From: CAZRAL01 sp964598005
GTDB taxonomy: Bacteria; Pseudomonadota; Gammaproteobacteria; Burkholderiales; Usitatibacteraceae
Assembly: GCA_964598005.1 (NCBI GenBank)
Contig: CAZRAL010000002.1
Location: 43,616-107,615 of the forward strand
DNA: 64,000 nucleotides
Direction: 5' to 3'
Positions within the stretch are counted from its first letter, which is position 1; each line of letters starts with the position of its first letter. Made by a program: the position numbers and the translations under genes. This document shows positions 18,213 through 25,653 of this stretch, in pieces. The notes beneath the pieces are model-generated. The model was given only the letters and a program-made list of their open reading frames with translations. It did not search any database and was not told the origin of the DNA.

Positions 18213-20096
18213 ATGCGATATCCTGGTTATGCCTTTGTTGCTGGTTTGCTTACCGCGACTTTATTGGCAGGAACGCCCGCTGCGGCACAGCAAATCCCGC
18301 TGCGCGATTTTTTCAAAAATCCGGTTGAAACCGGGCATCAGCTCTCGCCGGATGGCAAGTGGATTTCCTACCTGGCGCCCTACGAAAATCGCATGAATAT
18401 TCACGTCAAACCGGTTACAGGTGGGGAAGCGCGCCGCATTACCGCAGAAACGGCACGCGATATCGCGGGATATTTCTGGAAAGGCAACGATCGTCTGCTC
18501 TACGCCAAGGATTTTGGCGGCGATGAAAATTTTCACATCGTTAGCGTAGACCGGGAAGGCAAAAACCTGAAAGACCTGACCCCTTTTGAAAAAGTAAAGG
18601 CCGATATCATCGACGACCTGAAGGACCATCAAACCGATATCCTGATTTCTCATAACAAACGCGACGCCAAGGTTTTTGATGTGTATCGCATTAATACGCT
18701 CACCGGTGAAACAAAAATGGTGGCTGAAAATCCCGGCAATATTACCGGCTGGAAAACCGATCACGACGGAAAATTACGTTTGGCGAGGACCACCGATGGC
18801 GTCAATACCACCATGCTCTACCGGGCAAGCGAGGCTAAATCCTTCAAACCTGTGCTTACCACCAACTTTCGCGAAAGTGTTGAACCCCTGTTTTTTACTT
18901 TCGACAATAAGAAAGTCTACGTCAACTCCAATCGCGGGCGCGACAAAAGCGCCATTGTCATTTTGAACCCTGAAAATGGCAAAGAAGAACAGGTTCTGTT
19001 CGAGCATCCTGAGGTCGATGTAGGCGGTCTGGCCTACTCCAAAAAGCGCAAGGTATTGACAACGATTATGTACACGACCTGGAAAAACGAACGCAAATTT
19101 CTGGATAAAGAGTCGGAAGCCATGTACAAGGCCGTGCAATCGAAGCTGCCGGGTTACGACATTGCTTTTTCTTCCACCAACAAAGCAGAAGATACTTTTA
19201 TCATTGCCACCTATTCGGATAAAACCCGCGGTAAACGTTATATCTACGAAAAAACTGGCGACAAACTCACCCAAATTGCTGATATTTCTCCCTGGTTACC
19301 CGAGAATCAATTAGCCGATATGAAGTCCATCAAGTACACCTCGCGCGACGGACTGACTATCCACGGCTATCTCACCTTGCCCAAGGGAAAAGAAGCCAAA
19401 AATCTGCCGGTCGTCGTCAATCCACACGGAGGGCCGTGGCATCGCGATGTGTGGCGCTTTAATCCCGAAGTCCAATTTTTGGCCAATCGCGGCTATGCGG
19501 TATTGCAAATGAATTTCCGCGGCTCAACTGGCTATGGCCGCAAATTCTGGGAAGCCTCATTCAAGCAGTGGGGAAAAACCATGCAGGACGATATTACCGA
19601 TGGCGTGCAGTGGTTGATCAAGGAAGGTATTGCCGATCCAAAAAAGGTAGCCATTTACGGCGGCAGTTACGGAGGCTATACCACATTGGCGGGCATCACT
19701 TTCACTCCAGACCTGTATGCTGCCGCGGTCGATTACGTGGGCGTCTCCAATTTATTTACCTTCCTGAAAACTATTCCTCCCTATTGGAAACCGTATCTGG
19801 AAATGCTCCACGAAATGGTGGGAGATCCGGAAAAAGACAAAGAATTGCTTGCTGCAGCCTCGCCCGTCATGCATGTCGATAAAATCAAAACCCCTCTCTT
19901 TATTGCCCAAGGCGCCAAGGATCCGCGTGTCAATATCGCTGAATCAGATCAGATGGTAGAGGCACTGAAAAAACGCGGTATCGAGATCGAATATCTCGTC
20001 AAGCAGAACGAAGGCCATGGTTTTCGCAACGAGGAAAATCGCTTCGAATTTTACGAAGCCATGGAGAGATTTCTCGCCAAGCACATCAAGAATTGA
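18213..20096 (+). CDS. Secreted S9 (prolyl oligopeptidase) family peptidase
   Basis: About 627 aa with a signal peptide ending near AGTPAAAQQ, then a beta-propeller-like region with repeated SPDGK/YRAS-type blades (residues 35-370) and a C-terminal alpha/beta hydrolase. The catalytic triad is visible: Ser in GGSYGGYTTL, Asp in GAKDPRVN and His in NEGHGF. Such enzymes are exported and act on short peptides, often after proline or basic residues. Start at 18213, with AAGGA at 18199-18203. It is the gene before the GG-leader peptide locus; any link is only positional. Confidence 0.92.
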   Translation: MRYPGYAFVAGLLTATLLAGTPAAAQQIPLRDFFKNPVETGHQLSPDGKWISYLAPYENRMNIHVKPVTGGEARRITAETARDIAGYFWKGNDRLLYAKDFGGDENFHIVSVDREGKNLKDLTPFEKVKADIIDDLKDHQTDILISHNKRDAKVFDVYRINTLTGETKMVAENPGNITGWKTDHDGKLRLARTTDGVNTTMLYRASEAKSFKPVLTTNFRESVEPLFFTFDNKKVYVNSNRGRDKSAIVILNPENGKEEQVLFEHPEVDVGGLAYSKKRKVLTTIMYTTWKNERKFLDKESEAMYKAVQSKLPGYDIAFSSTNKAEDTFIIATYSDKTRGKRYIYEKTGDKLTQIADISPWLPENQLADMKSIKYTSRDGLTIHGYLTLPKGKEAKNLPVVVNPHGGPWHRDVWRFNPEVQFLANRGYAVLQMNFRGSTGYGRKFWEASFKQWGKTMQDDITDGVQWLIKEGIADPKKVAIYGGSYGGYTTLAGITFTPDLYAAAVDYVGVSNLFTFLKTIPPYWKPYLEMLHEMVGDPEKDKELLAAASPVMHVDKIKTPLFIAQGAKDPRVNIAESDQMVEALKKRGIEIEYLVKQNEGHGFRNEENRFEFYEAMERFLAKHIKN

Positions 20097-20246
20097 TTTT
20101 CATAGCGGGGTTATTACAAGTTATCGTAGTAACCCCGCCGCACAACCGTTTTATTTCAAAATAACCGGCACATGATACGTACATTTATGAGAAGCGGTCG
20201 CTGGCTGCACCAGCCTACAAATAAATATCGGATCCGCCCTCAAAAA

Positions 20247-21155
20247 TTAGTTCACAGCCATATTTTCTTGCGCCAATTCCGGAATTGCACTGGCTGGATT
20301 GGGTAGATTGATATCGCGCAGACCATCTCGCACCGATTCAAACTCGGCACAAATTGCATTGGCTGTGGCACGTGCATACTCCAGGTGGCCATTTTTTCGA
20401 TAGAGATGAAACAGGATGACCATTGCCAAATGCTTTGCAGGGCGAGATATATGCTGCTGCGTGGCAAACCGATGCAACTCAAGCCAGGCAGCCGATTTAT
20501 CGTTCCCAAGCAACTCACTTAGCGCCGAAAGCACATTGCTTTCCGGGCTGGAACTGGTTTCGGCAAGGTTAGCCGCCAAACGTTTCCCATTGCCTGCTTT
20601 TCCTCCCAATAGCAGCAACGCGCCTAAAAGCCCGATTTCAAAAGACGCCATATTTTTTTCTTCATTCTTGGGGAGCGACAGGCCGTAATCGCCAGCGGCG
20701 CCAAAATCGCCCGCCAGCAACCACTCCCAGAGCAATCTGCTAAGCCGCGACTGAGGTGGCTTATCCTCCTGACTCCTGCGCTCTTCAACCCCGGCATAAA
20801 TGCTCATCCCGCCCAATGCAGTCAGTAATCCCCACTGTAATGCAACATCGCCAAAATCGATTCCGACAAACCGGGCACGCGGTAAAGCAGGCAATGAACC
20901 TACCAACAATTTATTATCGCGTGTCGTTGTGAATGTTGAGGAAAGCGTGGCCACAGGGTCACCCGCTTTGAAGTGAATAAACCAAGCCACAGCAGATGTC
21001 TTATTGTTAATTTTCAATTTTTTATACAATTCGCACAGATACACCCGCGCAGAACCGGGTGTTAAATCCAACCGCCGCCCGATTTCTTTGCTGCTGGCGC
21101 CATCCTCCAGCATTTGTAACAGGGCAATATCGCGTGGTTTAAGTTGAATAGTCAT
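20247..21155 (-). CDS. Regulator with N-terminal LuxR-type helix-turn-helix
   Basis: About 302 aa. Residues 1-60 form a GerE/LuxR-type DNA-binding domain (LKPRDIALLQMLEDGASSKE, then LDLTPGSARVYLCELYKKLKINNKTSA). Unusually it is at the N-terminus; in most LuxR proteins it is C-terminal. The remaining 240 residues match no domain I recognise; a hydrophobic patch (about 108-125) and helical, possibly TPR-like segments (about 215-285) are seen. The ATG at 21155 has GGAG seven bases upstream. It is divergent from the GG-leader peptide gene, with paired repeats in the shared gap, so it is a natural candidate regulator of that gene. Confidence 0.75.
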   Translation of the reverse strand: MTIQLKPRDIALLQMLEDGASSKEIGRRLDLTPGSARVYLCELYKKLKINNKTSAVAWFIHFKAGDPVATLSSTFTTTRDNKLLVGSLPALPRARFVGIDFGDVALQWGLLTALGGMSIYAGVEERRSQEDKPPQSRLSRLLWEWLLAGDFGAAGDYGLSLPKNEEKNMASFEIGLLGALLLLGGKAGNGKRLAANLAETSSSPESNVLSALSELLGNDKSAAWLELHRFATQQHISRPAKHLAMVILFHLYRKNGHLEYARATANAICAEFESVRDGLRDINLPNPASAIPELAQENMAVN

Positions 21156-21186
21156 GATCATTCTCCATTTCGCTTGGCAATTTTAG

Positions 21187-21242
21187 CAAAAACTTGGTGT
21201 TTTCATCTAAAAATACAAATTAACACCAAAAAACTTGTTACA
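21187..21242. promoter_or_regulatory. Candidate operator between regulator and peptide gene
   Basis: An inverted repeat TTGGTGTT (21194-21201) and AACACCAA (21222-21229), and a direct repeat CAAAAACTTG / CAAAAAACTTG about 40 bp apart (21187 and 21227), lie just upstream of the LuxR-type gene and about 110 bp before the peptide gene. A further TTTGGTG occurs near 21281. Sites spaced by whole helical turns suggest protein binding; that is inference. Confidence 0.45.
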
Positions 21243-21353
21243 ACACTCTTCCTTAACTGTCTTTATCATGAAATAATGAAATTTGGTGCCGCGCTTGCAT
21301 ACATAAAAAGACGCGCCCAATCCTAGTTTTTAACACACACACAAGGACTTATC

Positions 21354-21548
21354 ATGAACACACAAAACACATTAGTTGTTAATGATCCCGTTTCACGCAT
21401 AACAACTGCCAAATCCAGCAACCTTTGCCTGCTTGATGCCCACCAGCTTGCTTCGGTCAACGGCGGTGATTCCGCTTTCATCTGGGGTGTATCCGACCCC
21501 GTACCGGTGGTCATACTTCCTGTCGTTCCCCCCGTCCCCAATGCCTGA
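21354..21548 (+). CDS. Small double-glycine-leader peptide (secreted peptide precursor candidate)
   Basis: 64 aa. The N-terminal 38 residues end in LLDAHQLASVNGG, the pattern of a class II bacteriocin/GG-type leader cut after Gly-Gly by a C39 peptidase-transporter. The remaining 26 residues would be the product: DSAFIWGVSDPV followed by a Pro/Val-rich tail ending PNA, with no Cys. The ORF is well supported: AAGGA six bases before the ATG, a non-coding opposite strand and a hairpin after it. No transporter or modifying enzyme is nearby in the window. I do not recognise the core. Alternatives are a signal peptide or a RiPP precursor. Confidence 0.7.
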   Translation: MNTQNTLVVNDPVSRITTAKSSNLCLLDAHQLASVNGGDSAFIWGVSDPVPVVILPVVPPVPNA

Positions 21549-21579
21549 CCGTATTGGGATATAAAAAGAACTTAAAAAT

Positions 21580-21608
21580 ACAGGGGCAAGCTACACGCGC
21601 CCCTGTTT
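21580..21608 (+). terminator. Hairpin after the GG-leader peptide gene
   Basis: 8-bp stem ACAGGGGC (21580-21587) with GCCCCTGT (21599-21606) followed by only a short T run, 31 bp after the peptide stop. Confidence 0.6.
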
Positions 21609-21729
21609 GACGGGCAAAACTGCATTGATGCAATTAACACATGCTTGCGACGCTAAAGCAAGGGTAAATATGTTAAAAGTTATTAATTAATTGGTGAATA
21701 TTTGTATCGCAGCCTCTGGCAACTGTTAA

Positions 21730-23532
21730 TTACTTATCAGATTTTCCGGAGGGGCCGCGTTTCAACCGTGCCAGCAAGGCATTGAATGCATTCATTGGCC
21801 CAAGCGTAGGTTGCGCCGCACTGAGATATTGCCGGATAGCACCATGCTCGCCTTTTAACGAAGCGACAAAAAGCCCGACCAATTGCGGATCCAGCTGTCT
21901 GGCTGCCAATGTTTGTAACTGGGCCGCTGCCGCGTCAACACTAAGCGGCGTGTGGTAAGAGCGCTGCGAAACCATGGCATCAAATACATCCACGACAGCA
22001 CACAGCCGGGCCGTGCGCGGAATCGTTTCGCCTGCAATACCTTGCGGGTAGCCTTCACCATTCCACCATTCATGGTGGTAGCGCGCCATATCGACGGCCA
22101 GCAGGGCCCGAGGGTGCGTGCTGGCAGCTAACATATCGGCCCCGGCGCGACAGTGGTTTTGCATCACCTTGCGTTCATTCGCGTTCAGCGGCTGTGGTTT
22201 GGAGAGAATCATATCGGGGATGGTAGCCATGCCAATATCGTGAAAACAGGCAGCAAAGCCGATATCCTCGGCCATTGATTCATCGTAACCGGCTTCTAGC
22301 GCCAACAGACGCGCCAATTCGCCGCTATGCAGGCCGTGCAGTCCATCCCCATCAACCTTGAATTGTGCAGCCACGGTGATACGCTCAAAAACATCCCATT
22401 CAGGGCCGAGCGGGAATGCCTTGCTTTTGGCGCCGAGCTCGTGACGGGCGCGCTCGATCATTTCCAGGCCGGGCGAATGTTCATCGCTGAAGTGTTTCGA
22501 CAGCTCGATATATTGGCGGGCCAAACTCACCGCACGCCGATGGACATGATCGGCCAGTTCGCTCAGATAAAACGCCGCGCGATCGGGCCGCCCGGCCGCC
22601 TCCTGCGCTTGCATCATGCACATCAAGGTGTCGCGCAACGCAGCGGGCAAACGCCGCGCACGGGCCAGTGCGTGCTCAAGCCGGTCCAGGCCGCTTTTCA
22701 CCTCACCGCAGGCCACATCGTATATGGCTTGAGTAACCAGCGCGGCGATAGTCGTGCGCTCCGAAGGGTGAGTTTCACTCAAGTGAATGGCTTCATCGAC
22801 CAGCGGGGCAGCCTCATTCGGCCGTTTGGCCATTATCAGCAAACGTACGTAATTGCGGCGCAGAAAAATAGAATGCGCGGGATTTCTGCAAACAATCTCA
22901 GGAGTTTCAAGCGCGCACGCATTTTCCGCCGCGTCAAGTCCGGCTTCAAGATCTCCCATATGCAGGTGGCAAAGCGCCAGATTAAGATACACAGTATAAA
23001 AAGAGGATATATCTATAGGCCCTTGCTGTAGCTGATTGAGCGCGCGCCAGTAGCTTTCTACCGCTACATCATAAGCCGCCATAGAGGTAAACATGACGGC
23101 CAGATTATTCCACACATGCGCAATTGCGCTGGAATCCTGCTCCGCCTCAGCCAGTTTCAATGCGGCGGCATAAATTTCCATGGCGCGGCTGATATCGCCG
23201 GTATCCGTCAGAATATTACCGTATACCCGCGCTGCCCGCTGTTTAAGCGCGGCATCCGCGTGGATTGAAGCGAGGTTATGACAAATGCGCGCAACTGGAA
23301 CCGCATCGATCGAGCGCCCTGCGATATAAAGCCGCTGGCAAAGCATCAATGCACCGTCGATAAACGCACTCGTATCGGCCTTTGCAAGCTGTGGTAATGC
23401 CTCCAATGTGCGGCGCGATTCCCGAGAATCGGCTGACAAACCATCTACTGGAAACAACGAATTCTCCAACCGCGCCAGCAAATCAGCAGCGCTTATGGAG
23501 AGAGGTGAATTAGAAGATGACATAAAAGACAC
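21730..23532 (-). CDS. TPR-like/HD-GYP domain protein (cyclic-di-GMP phosphodiesterase type)
   Basis: 600 aa. Residues 1-380 are helical repeats of TPR character (AIAHVWNNLAVMFTSMAAYD, LNLALCHLHMGDLEAGLDAA and similar). Residues 390-560 form an HD-GYP domain with the metal ligands present: HSGELARLLA, CFHDIGMATIPD, HHEWWNGEGYP (family HHExxxGxGYP) and DVFDAM. HD-GYP proteins hydrolyse cyclic di-GMP; the TPR part may sense a partner. The GTG at 23532 and an ATG at 23523 are both possible starts; GAGGGG lies upstream of the GTG at rather long spacing. It converges with the GG-peptide gene. Confidence 0.88.
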   Translation of the reverse strand: MSFMSSSNSPLSISAADLLARLENSLFPVDGLSADSRESRRTLEALPQLAKADTSAFIDGALMLCQRLYIAGRSIDAVPVARICHNLASIHADAALKQRAARVYGNILTDTGDISRAMEIYAAALKLAEAEQDSSAIAHVWNNLAVMFTSMAAYDVAVESYWRALNQLQQGPIDISSFYTVYLNLALCHLHMGDLEAGLDAAENACALETPEIVCRNPAHSIFLRRNYVRLLIMAKRPNEAAPLVDEAIHLSETHPSERTTIAALVTQAIYDVACGEVKSGLDRLEHALARARRLPAALRDTLMCMMQAQEAAGRPDRAAFYLSELADHVHRRAVSLARQYIELSKHFSDEHSPGLEMIERARHELGAKSKAFPLGPEWDVFERITVAAQFKVDGDGLHGLHSGELARLLALEAGYDESMAEDIGFAACFHDIGMATIPDMILSKPQPLNANERKVMQNHCRAGADMLAASTHPRALLAVDMARYHHEWWNGEGYPQGIAGETIPRTARLCAVVDVFDAMVSQRSYHTPLSVDAAAAQLQTLAARQLDPQLVGLFVASLKGEHGAIRQYLSAAQPTLGPMNAFNALLARLKRGPSGKSDK

Positions 23533-23662
23533 ACATAAATCAGTTTGCCCCTCTAACCATTCACATTGCGTTCAAAGTAACAACTGTTAAACGATAACAG
23601 ATTTTACTGTGAATGACTATTGATTCGGCCAGTAATGTCCTGGCGTTTTTCATAGGAAAAAT

Positions 23663-23818
23663 CTAAATCCGAATCGGTTCGCAAGGCGAATTTTGACAAC
23701 AGGCGTGGTTATTGCATGCCGTTTGCTTAAATGTAATTTGACGTGCAAGGACATATGCTTGAGATCGATTCTTTAACTCAACGATGTCTTCGATTTCAAA
23801 TTGCATCGCATCACTCAT
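23663..23818 (-). CDS. Possible small cysteine-rich protein
   Basis: 51 codons starting at an ATG at 23818, just after the VOC gene on the same strand. The N-terminal half is acidic (FEIEDIVELKN); the C-terminal half has four Cys (ACNNHACCQNSPC). There is no clear ribosome site and I recognise no family. It may be a real small gene or chance; the base composition does not decide. Confidence 0.3.
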   Translation of the reverse strand: MSDAMQFEIEDIVELKNRSQAYVLARQITFKQTACNNHACCQNSPCEPIRI

Positions 23819-23835
23819 AGTCTGCGCGCTACGGC

Positions 23836-24222
23836 TCATCGTCCGGGCGGTGGCTCCCACAGCTCGACCTTGTTGCCCTCGGGGTCAATGACCCAGCCGA
23901 ACTTGCCGTATTCGGATTCATCGATCTTGTCGAGCACATTGCAGCCTTCCTCACGCAGCACCTGAATCAGCGCATGCAGATCGGCGACGCGGTAATTGAT
24001 CATGAAAGACGCCGTGCTCGGCGCAAAGTGTTGCCCGCTCGCTTCGCCCACACTCCAGATCGTGGTGCCGGTGGTGGGCGTACCGTCGGCATCGGCCCAG
24101 TTGAATACGACCCCTCCCCATTCCAGAACGTCGAGTCCCAGATGTTTTTGATACCAGGCGCGCAGCGCGACCGGATCGTTAGCCTTGAAAAATATCCCAC
24201 CAATGCCCGTGACTCTTTTCAT
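23836..24222 (-). CDS. VOC superfamily (glyoxalase/bleomycin-resistance type) protein
   Basis: 128 aa, one VOC fold: TGIGGIFFKANDPVALRAWY at the start, then the second half ADLHALIQVLREEGC and the closing GWVIDPEGNKVELWEPP, in which the Glu is the usual metal ligand. The exact reaction is unknown. The ATG at 24222 has AAGGAG upstream; the longer frame start at 24237 lies inside that ribosome site. Confidence 0.85.
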   Translation of the reverse strand: MKRVTGIGGIFFKANDPVALRAWYQKHLGLDVLEWGGVVFNWADADGTPTTGTTIWSVGEASGQHFAPSTASFMINYRVADLHALIQVLREEGCNVLDKIDESEYGKFGWVIDPEGNKVELWEPPPGR

Positions 24223-24303
24223 TTGCTTCTCCTTCATGAAATTGCAGGAAACTCGCTTTGCTTCTACGTCACATTATTGTTTCAGCCATCCATAATCAGA
24301 CTT

Positions 24304-24402
24304 CCCCCTTTCCAAAGGGGGATCGAGGGGGATTTTCGGTGCCTGCCGCCGGAACAGCGACCCCAAATCTCCCCTCCGCCCCTCTTTCCCAAAGAGGGGA
24401 AC
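24304..24402 (+). repeat. Dispersed palindromic repeat, copy A
   Basis: About 100 bp bounded by two hairpins, CCCCCTTT/AAAGGGGG (24304-24321) and CCCCTCTTT/AAAGAGGGG (24379-24399), with GGGGGATTTTCGGTGC and CAAATCTCCCCTCCGCC between. The reverse complement of 30789-30890 matches it closely, and weaker similarity extends into the flanks (TTGCTT, ATTGTTTCA on the left). It is a non-coding mobile repeat, probably MITE- or REP-like. It fills most of the gap 24238-24473. Confidence 0.85.
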
Positions 24403-24473
24403 TAAAGCGGAAATCTTTTCACGAAATTGCCATTTCACAGAAAAGCTGCTTTGCTTCTGCCTAACATCCGTAA

Positions 24474-24653
24474 TTAAAATCGACGCGAAACTAAGGACAT
24501 TTCTTTGGCGCGAGCAACGTCGCCTAATGCTTTGGCGATGAAGGTTGCATCGCCGTTTGCTTCTTCTAGGCAGATTTCCAGATAAGCCGCCATTTCTTCC
24601 GGACTGCGCAAGTGCTCGGCAATATCGTAGCGAGTGGTTTTCGTTTTTGTCAT
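24474..24653 (-). pseudogene. Truncated addiction-module antitoxin (HigA-like, COG3636 type)
   Basis: 59 codons. The N-terminus RYDIAEHLRSPEEMAAYLE and the following IAKALGDVARAKEMS are the family pattern of the chromosomal HTH antitoxins paired with RelE-type HigB toxins. Full-length members are about 100 aa and continue through the second helix of the HTH; here the reading ends after VSRRF, right where the repeat-bearing gap begins. It is therefore cut short at the 3' end and probably lacks DNA binding. No toxin gene is beside it. It starts 6 bp after the HNH gene. Confidence 0.65.
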
Positions 24654-24659
24654 GTACGT

Positions 24660-25478
24660 TCAGTCTACGTAGCTGGCTGATTGAGCAAGATTTAGGAACT
24701 CGATTTTCAGATTTTCTAATCTAAGTTTAGCGCTGGAGTCAGCGGAGTCGAGCTTAAGAAACTCTTCAAGATACTTTATTTCCATTTGCATTAAAACGAC
24801 TTGTAGCATAGTAGTAATGTTTGTAAGACTAAGATTAAGAATTTCCCAATTTCGCGCATAAAAAATTTGAGGAGGATACTTTTCAAGTGTTTCTACCGAA
24901 ATACCCAACTCTTTGATAAAGAGAACAACATCTTTATATAATGCGTTATCCGAATCCACCAGTATGTTTCGGCAATAAAGTACATTATTAGTTAATGAAC
25001 GGGCACGTTCTATAAGTTGGAAAAAATTAGCTTTCGCATCAACTTCGATAGCCAGTTCAGGGACTATATGTTGTTTTTTGTGTAGAGTTTCCAGTCTGGA
25101 CCAATATTGCTCCATCTCGAAAGAAATTTTATATAAAAGGCTTTCGTCGATCTTAAATGGTTTTTTATAAAAATTTTTCTCATGTACAGCCTTCATTTCC
25201 TTCAGTATTTGAACGGTGTATTTTTCGGTGTCATTTGTCTCTATATGATGGGGATAACAGAGAATAAAAAGATTTTCATATTGACGTCTTTCTTCATGCG
25301 TTTTATTTGGATTAAATCTTTCGCCACCCTTTTCTGCAGCTTCGATATGACATACCTGCGCGATAAATTGATTTTTTTCGTTGATTAATGGCGCCGTACA
25401 TCCTGGATATGCGCACCGATTACCAGATCGTGCAAACAGGGCGCGTAATATGTCACTCTTTGGGGAAAGTCTATTCAA
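24660..25478 (-). CDS. HNH endonuclease-like protein, AT-rich
   Basis: 272 aa. Residues 15-90 hold an HNH/beta-beta-alpha-metal domain: zinc pair in CAYPGC, QVCHIEAAEKGGERFNPN and the closing ENLFILCYPHHIETN. The C-terminal 170 residues are helical, with no domain I recognise. The gene is markedly richer in A/T than its neighbours, a sign of recent transfer. HNH proteins of this layout occur in restriction and defence islands; a defence role here is inference. The start is a TTG at 25478, as no ATG fits. It is followed by the truncated antitoxin. Confidence 0.75.
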   Translation of the reverse strand: MNRLSPKSDILRALFARSGNRCAYPGCTAPLINEKNQFIAQVCHIEAAEKGGERFNPNKTHEERRQYENLFILCYPHHIETNDTEKYTVQILKEMKAVHEKNFYKKPFKIDESLLYKISFEMEQYWSRLETLHKKQHIVPELAIEVDAKANFFQLIERARSLTNNVLYCRNILVDSDNALYKDVVLFIKELGISVETLEKYPPQIFYARNWEILNLSLTNITTMLQVVLMQMEIKYLEEFLKLDSADSSAKLRLENLKIEFLNLAQSASYVD

Positions 25479-25653
25479 TTATTATTAGTAAAAAATACTG
25501 ACGTTGGAATTTATTCAATGACTCACATTAATTTCCATCACAACCCATACCAACATAGATTTTTTTGCTTTACAAAACTGGTTTTTATAACTGCTAATCG
25601 GTGCGCTTCTTCAAGCCAAAGTCCTCTAAAACCCCCGCCAATAAAGGGGTTTG

